Numbered from the stretch's first letter, positions 37,202 through 49,115 are shown. The stretch: 64,000 nucleotides of DNA from Panax quinquefolius (GCA_020205615.1 CM035151.1:43458977-43522976), one strand, 5' to 3'. Made by a program: numbers and translations. Notes: a model not told the origin generated them from the letters alone.

Positions 37202-38397
37202 TCATTTGGGTTCCTCGCGTTTTGGGCAGTCACGATAAACGCCCTTCCAGACTGACTTTGACCTGTCCGGGACAGCCTTTGGAGTCACCATCCCCGTTGA
37301 ACTTGGTTTCACTATAAGAAAATCTCTAGCTATATGACCTTCCTTTCCATAGTTATAACAAACCTTGGATTGTGGTGGGAAGATCAATGATGTGTCCGCT
37401 TTCAGATTTATAACAAAACCACCGATGCTCATTCTCCTCCCCTAAAACAGTGATGTTCAGGCCGACGCCTTCACGTTATCATTGTTGTACCTTCTCTTTA
37501 TGAAATCTCCCCCCAACTCGCTTCTTCTACCATCATGGCTACGATTACCACCAGAGTGGTTACCGCTTTTGTCCGAATGTTTTCCTCCCCATTGGTTGTC
37601 ATTGTTCGATGATCGCTGCCACACCAGATGAATTCTCGTGTGGTCCCTTATTGAACATACTCATTATCTCGCCTAATAATTGAGCCATGTTTATAACATC
37701 CGAATATAAAGAAAATTTATGAGAGATAAGATATTGCCAATCTCGAAGTTTTAGACCTCTCGTAAACATCCTCGTCATTCGCTCCTCATTCTCTACCAAA
37801 TGAGGCAAACTCGATAACTCTCGCGAACTTCGCCTCGTCAGATCGGGACACCGTCATATTGTTTTGTTCCAATCTAATAAACTCTACCTCCTTCATACGA
37901 TTTAATACTTTCAGAAAGTACTTGTCATTAAACAGCTTTTCAAACATTTCCCAAGACATGTTGAAAGTATAGGTCGGGTACGCTTACAGACTCCCACCAA
38001 GAATCGCTTCACCATGGAACATAAAGGTGGATAATGGAACCTTCTGTTCCTCCGTGTATCCCAAGACATCAAATATCTTGGTAATTTGTTTAACCCACGT
38101 TTCTGCCATGATCGGATCCGACTTTTCCACAAATTTTGGTGGTCCCAACTCTTTGAACTACTTGGCTGTGACAAGCCGCGCATTTCTATCATTTCCACCC
38201 GTATTTTGTACACGAGTCTCCCTCGTCTGATTTTGTATGAACTGCAAAAAGCTTCTAAACATCCCATCATTCATCATTTGTTCGATAGTGTTATTTACAG
38301 GAGGAATATTGCCTTCATGTTGCACGTTCCCCTGGGTGGTGATTAAAGGTGTCTCCACAGTCTCATTCAATCCATTGTTAATATTTCCAGCTGTCAT
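37202..38397 (-). pseudogene. Ty3/gypsy gag remnant of element C
   Basis: The start is the Met at 38397 (MTAGNINNGLNETVE), which keeps the ATG that element B has lost. A TAG at 38158-38160 stops the frame where element B has a Gln codon before FKELG. Later parts lie in other frames (37599-37808: RMTRMFTRGLK). The zinc knuckle near 37350 reads CYNYGKEGHIARDF: the second and fourth ligands, both Cys in element B, are Tyr and Phe, so zinc binding should be lost. Confidence 0.83.
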
Positions 38398-38570
38398 TTT
38401 CAAATACTGCCACAAAATAAGGGTTAATTAACAAATAAACATATCACATATTAACCATATGCTCTGACTGACCAACCAAATAAACTTAGGTATGACACAC
38501 TAGTGAAGGATTACTCGTCTCTCCCCTCCTAGTTCTATTCCCCGATCTCCGCCAGAGACCATATCCCTAA

Positions 38571-38584
38571 GCTTTGATACCAAC
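38571..38584 (-). other. primer binding site of element C
   Basis: On the minus strand the LTR end GGGGGCATCACA is followed by GTTGGTATCAAAGC, the same PBS variant as in element B. Confidence 0.8.
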
Positions 38585-41075
38585 TGTGATGCCCCCAAAA
38601 TAGGTATACATCATCTATTTTGAGTCGCCAAATACATGGTACAGAAACAAATATAACTTCAGTAATACAATTGTCGTGCAAAATACGACAACACATATAC
38701 TATGAGTTTGAATACAAATATTTTCTAATAAACAGTATACAAACTCAAAAGGAGTCCTCATTACAATTATTGATACACTATTTTATAAAATAGTGAGGAC
38801 TACTAAAACAACTATCCTGAACCATCACTCCATACCCCGGCTAGTTCCTGCTATGTTCTCTCCTCCTGAGAAGAAAAATAGAACAAAAAGGAAAAGGGTG
38901 AGCTCAACTAGCCCAGTAAAGAATATTATGACTAAGATAATATACAACAAATTATCATTAGTCTTCAATCAGTGGACAAATTTGATAGAATATAATAGAT
39001 AACAAGTTTTAGATCAACAATCGCAATGAAACAAATAATCCATTAGAAGAGTCAAGTAGAGAATGAATTCTACTATCTTCTAAGATTTAAAAGTCCATCA
39101 TCAATATTTTATCCCTCGTAATATCAATCAATATACATCTTGAATCAAATATTCATCTTTGCACTACATGCCAAAGATATTCATTCAGTATCACAAGTTG
39201 GTCATGTTCATCTCAACACATGTTCATCTTTGCACTACGGCCAAAGATATTCATCGATTAATCATTCATCTTTGCACTACAAAAGCCAAAGATATTCAAG
39301 AATATCATCATTTAGGACCGAGGATGATGAAAATATCTTAAAGAAAAACGAATCCAAATGAGATAAAAGATCAAAGATTAGGGATTCGTACTTTAGTTTA
39401 TCCAAGTTCAAAAATACCTTATAATAATCAATTGTGGAGCAAAATTCAAGAATAAAGATCAAAACATGGATACAATCAAAGATAGTAACCATAATAGACA
39501 ACTTGGACAAAGAAAAGAAAATTTTCTTTTTTCTGCAAATAGTGCCGTATTCGTGAATAGTATTGTATACGTGAATATGACATGAAAAAGGTAGAAATTC
39601 CACAATAAAATCCATACCAATTTTTCGGTATAATGATATTGAAAGAATAACATCATTATGAAGAAAATAACATCCCTTACCTCAAAATAACAGTACTTCT
39701 GATCGGAATATCGGTATAAGGCTGAAGAAAACTTGCACTGAATAGCAACTCACAAAGTATCTAAATACTCACAAAATACACTCGATAATGTATAGAGAGA
39801 GAAAAAAAAAAAAACTTTTTTCTGATGTAATTTTCAATTCTAACTAAGCCCCCTATTTATAGAAAAATGCTAGAACGCCAAAGGAGACTACATTAATAAA
39901 ATAATATTTTTTTTTCTTCATTCTACGCCAACCTCTTTTGAAACATCAAAGAAAGCCATCTTGAAAAATTTTCAGCCCACATGTTTTGAAAAAACAAAAG
40001 TGGGTCCCACCCATAATTTTAATAAAAATATTTAATTTTAGAAACTTCAATAATTCATAATAAATAGCTCTTTTATCAGAAAAATACGAATTTTATGTCC
40101 ATTCCATAGGAAATCGAATTCTCTACAACTTTGTAGAAGAACGTTTTTCCAAATTCCAAACAAAAAATGCCCGAAATCCACACACGGACGATTTTTAATA
40201 CCTTCATTCCAACAAAATACTGATAAAACACCTCAACATTAATTCATTCATTTATATCCACATAAAATAAATATATCCATTATTAATATCCACATAAATT
40301 AAATATTTCCTTATCATATAAATCAATAATTAATTATTCATAAATAATATTACAGAATCATAATAATGACAACCAGGTCGTTCTCAAGAAAGAGGGGGCT
40401 TTCCGATAAGGATTTCTCCTTATTGGCGCGTATTTTGGTGACCAAACTCCTTTCCTAGACAGAACTTCCTTAGACATTGCCAATAATGCTATCTAACAAT
40501 ATTATTCAAATAATTTGAATTATTGATCTGATAATGGAGATATTGTGCGGTGACAATTATTGAAACAACAATAATATAAAGTATCAACGAAGCAATTATT
40601 GAGTCAGTAAAATAAAATATTGAAACAAGAATTATCGTAATAATTATTGAGTAGTGCCTTCACGTAAGAATCAATAATTCAAAATAATGCGTAATATCGT
40701 GTGTGCTCATCGTGCAACCACGCCAGACATTATATTTTAACCACCGGGTATTCCAACAAGTTGTTAATCTGTGAATAATACTACGCCGTTAATTATAAAA
40801 ACTCAAACTTGTCATTTTCTTCATCCGACCGCTTTTCGTTATGGGCCCACAAATGGTCATTGCTACGCCGTGCATTTAATATTCCCCGTGTAAAGAATAT
40901 TCCACAACCAAACGAATATTCCCCGACAACACTGAATATTTTATAACCACTTGCTTATTTTGCAAAATTTACACATTTCACCCATAACCAAAGCATTATA
41001 TCAAATTAACACCTTATTATTCACAATAATAATTAGAGAAATTTGATTTTATTTATAAAAAGTTAGGGTCTTACG
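38585..41075 (-). repeat. 5' LTR of element C
   Basis: 2491 bases, uninterrupted. A TATAAATAGGGGG-type box on the minus strand (plus CCCTATTTATAG at about 39852) is followed by a CTCTCTATAC leader. It contains GTGAATAGT motifs near 39545-39580 and the AAAGATATTCAT array at 39150-39300. Confidence 0.88.
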
Positions 41076-41080
41076 CCTAA

Positions 41081-41723
41081 CAACAAGAATATGGAAGAGA
41101 AATAGAGGATTTTAGCTTTAACATCTAACAAGAAATCCATACAGAGATGTTCCACTAAAATTCATATAGAGAAGTTTCAAAAAGTAACCATATGGTTTAA
41201 CATCTAACAAAAAAATAAGTTGTGAGAATGGGTCATTTGTTTAACTCTTTTATGCAAACCATGTAGTACTATCACAACATGTTGAGATTATTCTTGAATA
41301 ACCTCAACATGTTGGGATGCACTTATAGGGTTTGAATAGAAGAACTAAACAATTGACTCATTCTAGCAATTGTGTTTGACCTAGCGTTCGTAGTATTAAA
41401 CTGTGGACATAACTTACTTAAAAAACTGCGTTGTTTCTCCCCAATTGTTTTACCATCTAGAGTCCACAGTTTAATATAATGCGGACAAGACTTACTTAAA
41501 AAATGACGTCATTTCCCCCAGTTGTTTTACCATCTAGAGTCCACAGTTTAATACTGCAGATGAGAGGTCTACAATCTCACAATAATTCATACAGAGAAGT
41601 TTTAAAAAGAAAAAAGATTTTATTAACATGCAATTGCATGCATGTAAATACAGAGATATAACAAAAGCAAACAATAGCATTGCCTAAGTAACTGGTTCTC
41701 AAAATCTATACAGAGAAATAAAA
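41081..41723. other. Spacer with a duplicated 75-80-bp block and inverted 14-mer
   Basis: No gene is seen. GTCCACAGTTTAAT occurs near 41461 and 41541 and its inverse ATTAAACTGTGGAC near 41393, and the intervening block (AACTTACTTAAAAAA...TTGTTTTACCATCTAGA) is present twice. The phrase CATACAGAGA also recurs (41130, 41588, 41710). Confidence 0.6.
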
Positions 41724-42254
41724 TTATGAAGCTTCAAGCCTTTTCAATCCTAAAGCTTTATAATGGTTCTGCTTAATTAATCCTGCGAATTGTTCAACAA
41801 CAATACTTTTAAATCGTGTTCCTTTTTTACAACCTTTTTTCTGCGAACATATTAGATCAAACATAGGATCATTGGAAGAAGCAACATCATCTACAACATC
41901 ATCATCATCATCATCATCGTGAAATTTTCCTCACGGTCTAGCATTTCATCAACATATCTAGCTAGTGGCTTCAAAAGAAGATGAAGCATCCAACACAAAA
42001 CCCAAAAATCATTTGGCTAAATGATTGAACCGACCGGTTTGTGTCTCGGCATAATCTGTGATCGAGGTGAGAACGTACAGGGCGACACCACTGGTTTTAT
42101 TAGCATCTTGAGTCCATCGCTTTTGTATCAATTCTTCAGGAATTTGAACCAAGTTCTTTGAAGTTAGTAGCTTGAGAATGTGATGACAAATAGTATCAAA
42201 GTGTTCAAACATTTTGTAATTACGTTTCGCTATCCCGGTATCTATATATTGCAC
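41724..42254 (-). pseudogene. FAR1/FHY3-related (MULE-derived) gene fragment, C-terminal part
   Basis: The segment 42254-42009 reads KMFEHFDTICHHILKLLTSKNLVQIP followed by KRWTQDAN. This fits the SWIM zinc finger and the following IP..YILKRWTK signature of FAR1-related proteins, a transcription-factor family derived from Mutator-like transposases. The first Cys pair of the SWIM motif reads RNY and is lost. A further frame to 41724 (SSNDPMFDLICSQKKG, FAGLIKQNHYKALGLKRLEAS) may be its tail. The upstream part is absent: the fragment stops exactly where hAT-like terminal sequence starts at about 42257. A MULE transposase is the alternative origin. Confidence 0.6.
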
Positions 42255-42420
42255 AAGTAGGAGTGAGCAATTTGGTTATAACCGAACCGAATAAGTTATT
42301 CGGTTATAACCAAAAACCGAAATTAATGCATTCCTAGTATCCGAATTGTTAACCGAATTAGCGAATAACCAAAATAAAAGGCTTCCATACTTAACAGTTA
42401 CCTTAACACTTAACACAAAA

Positions 42421-43699
42421 TAGGTTACAACATTACAAATTACAATCAACAATAGAAAGTTAATACATCTATAAAATTAACAATACATAATAATTCAAAA
42501 CCTTAAAACCTTAACATGATTAAAATTAGCAAACATCAACCACTAGCCGGCACTGCCAGCACACAACAACATCAAAAACTCAAGCATTATAGCCATCACT
42601 CAGCATGCACTAGGCAGCACATTAACATGCCAACTTGCAGCACAACAAATGAGCAAAAGGCCAGAAACAGGTCAGACACTAGCTTGTCCATGTGAAGTCA
42701 TGAACTGAGGAATGTGCAACAGAGCCCCCAACAAAAGCATTAGCCTACAGTTAAAAGTACGGTTAATATTTCTGATCTGAGATTTAAACTAATACCCAAT
42801 ACAAGTCTGGCTCGAAATCAATCATGAGGATCTGTAGGTACCAATAGGCAGAGCAAACCAACTCAGGTGGGGAGAGCAATAGAGCATTTTTGCAATCAGT
42901 TAAGAGTTGTTATTTAGTTAATTAGTACAAATGCCAACTGTTTAAGGAAGAAGACAATTATATATGTTTCTAAATTTATCACATGCACATACTTTTGGAA
43001 ACAAATGGAAAGCTCAACAAAATAATATATAGTACTACTAATTGTTTTGTTTTTGTTAAGCTACAAATAGATAGATAGACACACACACACACACTGCCGC
43101 ACTATTTTTTTACTTTTTTTAATATATAGTTTGTTTCACATATATATCAAAAACTAGATAAAATCCAACTCAGGCTTAGCTTAGAACACATCATTGAAAG
43201 CAAATAATTATGCAAGAGGATATGTAGTTTTTCCAATGTTCCTACACAGACTATATAAGTTTAATATCTGCTCCTTAGAAAGCATTAACAAGAAACAATA
43301 AAAGAAAATGAAGCATTATTATTTTTTTGTTTTAGATTAAAGGATGTTGTATTGAACCAAACACAATATTATATTACTAGATTTGCAAAAAATGACTTAA
43401 AAGAGTAGTTACTATATGGTACCCAAAGAAATCATATGCAGATGAACTTCCAAAAATGTCCTGGCCATTTTGGAGAGAGAGAAAATTGAATTGAATTGCA
43501 TACATGCCAATTACAGCAACCAACAGTTTCTCAAAATTAAAAATTAAATTGCAATGATGAATCGAGAGACGAATTTACCTCATTAATCAAGTTGAGTCAC
43601 GGAAACATTGGCATCATTAGTAGCAAGGCTCAACTTGAACATTGCTGAAAATTGAAAAATATAATTAAACACATTATTTTTATAAATTATTTTATTAGT
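42421..43699. other. Non-coding 3' part of the hAT element
   Basis: No gene is seen. AT-rich DNA with an (AC)n run at 43080-43094. Confidence 0.5.
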
Positions 43700-45440
43700 T
43701 CAACAAAATAAACAAAAATAATAATTATTACCACACTCAAGTTTATCGGTAAAGTCGATATCTTCCTCCACACTAATACAATTCTTCATTTTAGTCCAAT
43801 CTTGAGTACATATGAGAGTTTCCACCATATTAGAAGACAGTGAACTCCTAAAAGCATCAAAATGCCCTCCTCCCCCCGCCCGTGCTAAATGCTTATTCTG
43901 AAGCAACGGTAGAAATGGGAATAGCTAACACATCACGAGTAATACGTGCAAGGATAGGGAATCTTGCACTATTAACTTTCCACCACCCAAAAATATCAAA
44001 AGTCTCATCGGCTTCTTTCACATCTTCACTTAAATACTTTTCCAATTCTAATTTATCTCCAAGTATACCTCTGGTCCGATGCTTTTTGAACTGTGCTGTA
44101 ATTATATTTGTATTTTGAGATTCCATTGCATTAGAACCTTAGGATGACATATTACTTAAACTTGATTTTCCACTTTCTTGAGTTGAATAATTTTTTTTGT
44201 AATCATTAAACAAATCTTTCATTGCTCTCTTCACACCATCGACAATCTCCATCGCTGTGGCCTTATTACTTACTTGATATTCTAAATCCCTATCTGCACT
44301 ATCAATATCAAAATGAAGATCTACCTCCAAACCCTCCAACGGATTTTCAGCTTCAATTTCACCATCTCCATACAATTTTTCTAAACCAAATTGAACAAAA
44401 CTCAACTTATACCAAGGATCAAGCACAACGGAAATAAACAACAAAATATTCATCTTTATAACATTTCCCCAATACTTGTCATATTTTTTTATTACCTTGG
44501 CCATTTTTTGCAATTCTCTATCATTGCTTCTTTCCCAGTCACTCAAAATAATATAAGTGTCACATATTTTAAGAAATGCATTATTTGATGTGACATAAGA
44601 TGAGCCCCGAAATACGCACAGTGAGATTATAAAAATGTTCTAAGAATCTCACAAACAATTTAGCCTAATTCTAATCCGAGTTTGTTGGAATATTTTTGTC
44701 CCCCGTCTCTTTTTCAAACCCACGATCTTCAGACCCAAATCGATCAAAAGCTTCTTTGTATTTTAAGGCCAAACTTAACATCAAGTAAGTATAGTTCCAT
44801 CTAGTTGGGCAATCTAGACTTAAGCATTTCTTATCTTCAAGACCACAATACCCAATACAGTTCTTAAATGACTTGACCATAGCCGGGGATTGTTTTGCAT
44901 ACGTCATTGCATGCCTAACTATCACAACAAATTTCTCAATCAACTTCAACCCATCATTCATAACAAGATTAATAATGTGAGCTATAAATCTCATGTATAC
45001 CACCTAAGACAATGGTTTTCCAAGATGTACATCTATCTCTCAAGTAAGCCGCCACAGTATCATTTGAGCTTCCATTATCAACAGTGAGTGTCATAACTTT
45101 AGAATGTCCCCATTTTTTTAGACAAGACTCAATCATTTCCCCAATTTCCTTCCCCTTATGACTTGTGATGGTTCAAAAATTCAAGATTTTATTATGCAAT
45201 TTTTAATTTTCATCAATAAAATTCGCAGTAACACACATATAATCCAAGCGTTGATTAGAAGTACAAGAATCAGTTGTAGGGCATAAACGTTCACAATTTT
45301 TTCTAAGGATTATTTTCAACTTAATATTCTCATTATCATACAAACGAATATAATCTGTTAAGAATATGAATGTGAATGGTATTCCTTTATTCGTATAATT
45401 TGATGATGAAGATGATGAAATGAATGAATGAATATGCAGA
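43700..45440 (-). pseudogene. hAT-family transposase remnant
   Basis: Read right to left: LRKNCERLCPTTDSCTSNQRLDYMCVTANFIDEN (45330-45203) matches the TTD-W-TS core that carries the first catalytic Asp; a stop follows. The segment 45003-44671 has FIAHIINLVMNDGLK and LDCPTRWNYTYLML, the conserved middle core. At 44546-44139 ISVVLDPWYKLSFV is the DP.YK signature. At 44126-43893 the C-terminal dimerisation domain reads ELEKYLSED...FDIFGWWKVNSARFPILARITRDVLAIPISTVASE; a shift follows, with FRSSLSSNMVETLICTQDW at 43860-43790. The N-terminal zinc finger is absent. It would have cut and pasted the element; it is now broken. Confidence 0.87.
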
Positions 45441-45489
45441 TATGTCTGCATTGATAAAAGTTGTGAAGTCCTTAATAGATGATAGACAA

Positions 45490-46340
45490 TATGGACAAGG
45501 ACTTAGATTGATATGATCAAAGTTGTTAGGTTGATCTGTGCTTAATGTTTATCATTCTGTAAATGAATGTTTAGAAGAAAAGATCAAAGATGATAGGTTG
45601 ATATATGTTTAAGTGTAATAGATAGGCATGTCTGATCGTATAGCACTACACAAGTCACTCAAGTCTACCAAGAAGACAAGGCAGAATCGTAGTCTATTGA
45701 AGCAGAATCGTAGATTGTCGAGTCAGACGAGAGATGGCTGAAGTTAAGGTAGAATCGTAGAGTATCAAAGAAGATGATTCAGAATCGTAGTCTGTCTTGA
45801 AATCCACACTCAGAATCATGGAGTTGGTCCGAGCATCTTCCGAGAAAAGTCAAGAATCGTAGTCTGCACTCAAAAACGTAGAGTCTGCAAAAACAAGCAA
45901 ACCACGAATCGTAGTCTGCACTCAGAAACTTGGAAGATGTCTGCTAAGCACCTGTCAAGCTACAATCGTAGACTTGACTCTGAATCGTGAAGTCTACATG
46001 TCATCATCCATCAAAATCACAGTTTGCAGAACCAGAGCTAAAGTTGTAGTCAGTCAGATGCTTATATAACTAAGGTATAATCGTGAAGCACTCTACGATT
46101 CTCTACAGAAGCAAACCTGAAGTATATGCATATATCGCTTTCTCTGGTAAGAACAATCAAATTTAAGAATGCACTCTACGTGAAGAATATCAGAAAGCAT
46201 TCTATGAATGATCTGCAAGCAAATAGAATATCAAAGCACCAACTCTATTAGCAAGACTAATTAAGAAGTTAAAATCCATTCAGAAGGAATCTCCTACAAG
46301 TGCTAAATCGGAAGACTACGATCGTAGTGCTTACTAAAGT
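45490..46340 (+). repeat. Truncated, inverted copy of the SIRE-type LTR
   Basis: GGACAAGGACTTAGAT, AGGTTGATCTGTGCTT, GAATGTTTAGAAGAAAAGATC and ATAGATAGGCAT match the reverse complement of 20210-20370. It then carries about twelve AATCGTAG-type motifs. Both LTR termini are missing, so it is a fragment of roughly 850 bases. Confidence 0.8.
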
Positions 46341-46944
46341 GATTTAATGTGGAATTATTCTATTTTATTTAATTTAATTAAATTAAATAAGATATTTGAT
46401 TAATTGCTTAAATGGGTGTGACATTATTAAATTATATAATAAGAGTTTAATTAAATTAAGTGGGATATTTTTTAGGCTAGCCAAACATGGCCCTAGGAGG
46501 AGTTGGCCAGTTAACCCACTAAGGGATTAACCGACCACGACAATGTCAGTTTAACTATACGTATAATTATATATCAGGTTTATAACTTATATCTTTTATC
46601 ATTCATCTGAAGGAAACTTAGAGAATTACAAAGAGAGTTTAGAAAGAAAATTGAGAGAAAGTGTGAATTGAAGAAGAAGTAGAGATGAACTTCATCATCT
46701 TTAAATAATATACACAAACTAGCAGGGTAATCTCTTCAACCCAAACTTTAATTTACGTTCTTATATTTTTTATGAAAAACTATTTCAAAGTCCTCTGTGA
46801 TTGAAGAGATTGATAATTGATGTTGTATGTGTATATACATGATAATATATAATTATATCATTTTCAACCATCTATGTATGTTTTCAAACCATCAATTTCA
46901 TATAAATATGTCGTAAATGGATTTTTTGAAGTTACAGAGTATAA

Positions 46945-48647
46945 TGTTGTATATTGATAAGTAGATTTTATACCTACTTATTCAGTATCTATTACTTGAA
47001 TTAATTGCTTAATCTCATGTTTCTTAGTTACTTTTCATGCATTTTGTGTTCGTTTTGTAGATTATATGCTTGGGAGATGAAATCGCAAACAATTGGCATG
47101 AAATCGCAAAGAAAAGCAAATCCGGACATCGTTTGGGCTTTCATGTTCTTGGTTTGGAACTTGGATTATATTGTAGAGCTTCTTCTTAGCTTTCTGGAAC
47201 ATCTTGAATCATTTCAATCGGAGTTCGGATGCAAGAGTTATGACATTTGTACCAACGGACGTCGAACGTCACTATTTTGGGTGGTCATTTGCATAGCAGT
47301 CACTTCCAGGCCAATTTTGACCTTCATCCGTCTATTATTTCTAAAATCTTAAAGAATGAAAGTTGTATATCTCGTCAATAGCTTCGATTTGATAGGTGGC
47401 AGGCCTCGTAACTCTTCCCGGATCAAATGTTATGGCCGTTTTCCCAAAGGACGTCAGAGCAGAAAATTTTCCTTCACAAAATCGCCACCGGGGTGGGCAT
47501 GCAAGTCACAAGACAGACCCCTAGCCCGCCGGGGCGGGGGTATGCCCAGAAAATGCGCGAAAATGCAAATTTTGGTCCAATTTGAGTCCGGGAAGGATTG
47601 TTTCGATCCGATTGACACAAGGACTTCCAAGAGGACTTAAAGACATGTAAAGAGACTTATAAAAGGGAGAGAATCACAAGGATTAGGGAGTTTAGAGACT
47701 AGATAGAGGATTCAATTAGATTAGATTAGAGTAAATTAGATCAAAAACACTAGTTCTTGTTAGATTTGGAGAATGAAGCAACTTGGAGACCATTGAAGAT
47801 TCAAAGTAGGAGCAAGGAGGGAGCATCAAATCTTCTTCTATCTATAACTTTTAATGTGTATTCAATTGTAGATTCTTAGTTTTAATTCAATAATCATGAA
47901 CTAATTCTTTGTTTGAGATTATAATGGATCTTATTGTGTAGTTTATTTTAATATGCTTCACTATAAATTATTATGTTCTATTGTGAGGATTGTCTATTAT
48001 GATTTGGATTTAATTGTTTAATTGTTTAGCCATCAATTACCGTGATAATCTATATGAACTCGAGAGATGAAGTATAGATTTAGATTTGATCATAATAGCA
48101 TGTGATTGTGTTTTCTGCATGTCGTTGGAATGCATAATTGATGTCTAGGATAGAGATATACCTAACATCGTATGTAATCTTATAGAGAACTTGTGATTTA
48201 AATCCTTTTTAATATTAATTCACATAGAGATATAGTGGATTAGTTAATTAGGGTGTCTTGCTTAATTCTATCATCTATGGATTTAAGTGAGTATGTTTAT
48301 TATGCATCGAGAGGTGGTTTTATCTGTTTTAGTGTTCTTGATTAACAATTCAGGATAGAAAATAATTGATGAGAAGTGTATTAACTTAAATGAAGCAATA
48401 AGTGAAGTTGTGATCTTAAATCTCCATAATCTAATTTTTAATTAGTGGTAATTAGAATTAGTGTAATTAAATAATTTAATTTATATAATTTGAAATTTAT
48501 TCATTTAAATAAGATTAAGTTGGTTACGGGTTAGTACTTGGTGATTTTTATTAAACAATTCCTCGTGAGAACGATACTCTACTTTCATTTTAGTACTTGT
48601 TGACCACGTATACTTGTGTGTTGTGCGTAATTAAATTTTACCCAACA
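46945..48647 (+). mobile_element. Element F: solo LTR, 1.7 kb
   Basis: It starts TGTTGTATATTG and ends TTACCCAACA, flanked by TATAA (46940-46944) and TATAT (48648-48652). GATAAGTAGATTTTATACC near the start and CCTCGTGAGAACGATACTC...CGTATACTTGTGTG near the end are phrases I recognise from long plant gypsy LTRs. Short frames inside it carry no known domain. Confidence 0.68.
47485..47546. repeat. GC-rich motif pair CACCGGGGTGGGC / GCCCGCCGGGGCGGG in F
   Basis: Two copies of a strongly GC-rich motif in AT-rich DNA. The same motif on the opposite strand occurs three times in element E at 49020-49115. Confidence 0.7.
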
Positions 48648-49019
48648 TATATATGGCCCTTACGAACAATTGTATGCCATGAATTGTTTGTTTAACTTAA
48701 ATTTGACAGTAGATTATGATAATACATGTTAAAACGAAGAAAACAAACTTTGAACAGACAGATTCGGAGTTATAACGAATCTGTGACGTCAAATTTCATG
48801 TTTTTCCTCAAAACTTTCAAAAACACCAAGAACAGTGAAATTATGTGATTTGATTCAAGTAATTGCATGATTTAAGGTGTTAAAACATGTTAGTAACATT
48901 GTATGATGTTTCTATGAAGTTTATACTTCATAGAAATCACGATACTAGTTTAATTTGAATTTAATTGGAATTGATTGGGCTACGAACTATGAAAATCACG
49001 AACTGCAGAAGCTAAACCT

Positions 49020-49115
49020 GGGTGACCCCGCCCCGGCGGGTGTTACCAGGTCATTTTACCCCACCCCGGCGGGCATTCCTTCAACATAAAGCCCCGCCCC
49101 GACGGGGGTACCAGA
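49020..49115. repeat. Three copies of CCCCGCCCCGGCGGG motif in E
   Basis: GACCCCGCCCCGGCGGGTG, CCCCACCCCGGCGGGC and GCCCCGCCCCGACGGGGG are spaced about 30-40 bases apart, each followed by a short ATT/GTT phrase. Confidence 0.72.

Larger units (their letters stand above)
28237..41075 (-). mobile_element. Element C: Ty3/gypsy chromovirus with both LTRs
   Basis: Element C has a 5' LTR (38585-41075), PBS, gag, pol with chromodomain, and a 3' LTR (28237-33775) enlarged by nested solo LTR D. The target duplication CCTAA is perfect (28232-28236 and 41076-41080). The 5' LTR terminus reads CGTAAGACCC where TG is expected, a likely point change; the 3' LTR copy keeps TGCAAGACCCC. Coding sequence is related to element B throughout but runs on the opposite strand. 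Confidence 0.9.
42257..45450 (-). mobile_element. Broken hAT DNA transposon
   Basis: The left terminus TAGGAGTGAGCAATTTGG is followed by alternating AACCGAA/TTCGGTT phrases (42270-42380), the typical subterminal pattern of many plant hAT elements. The transposase remnant is at 43700-45440. The other terminus is missing because an inverted LTR fragment begins at about 45490. The position of the 8-bp target copy cannot be confirmed with one end gone. Confidence 0.7.

Noticed and set aside
43882..45087. Plus-strand open frames across the hAT region
   Set aside because: Antisense shadows of the transposase; conserved hAT motifs are on the minus strand only.
47005..47640. Two open frames of 94-115 codons in element F
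   Set aside because: They fall within a solo LTR, show no recognised motif and span the GC-rich repeats.
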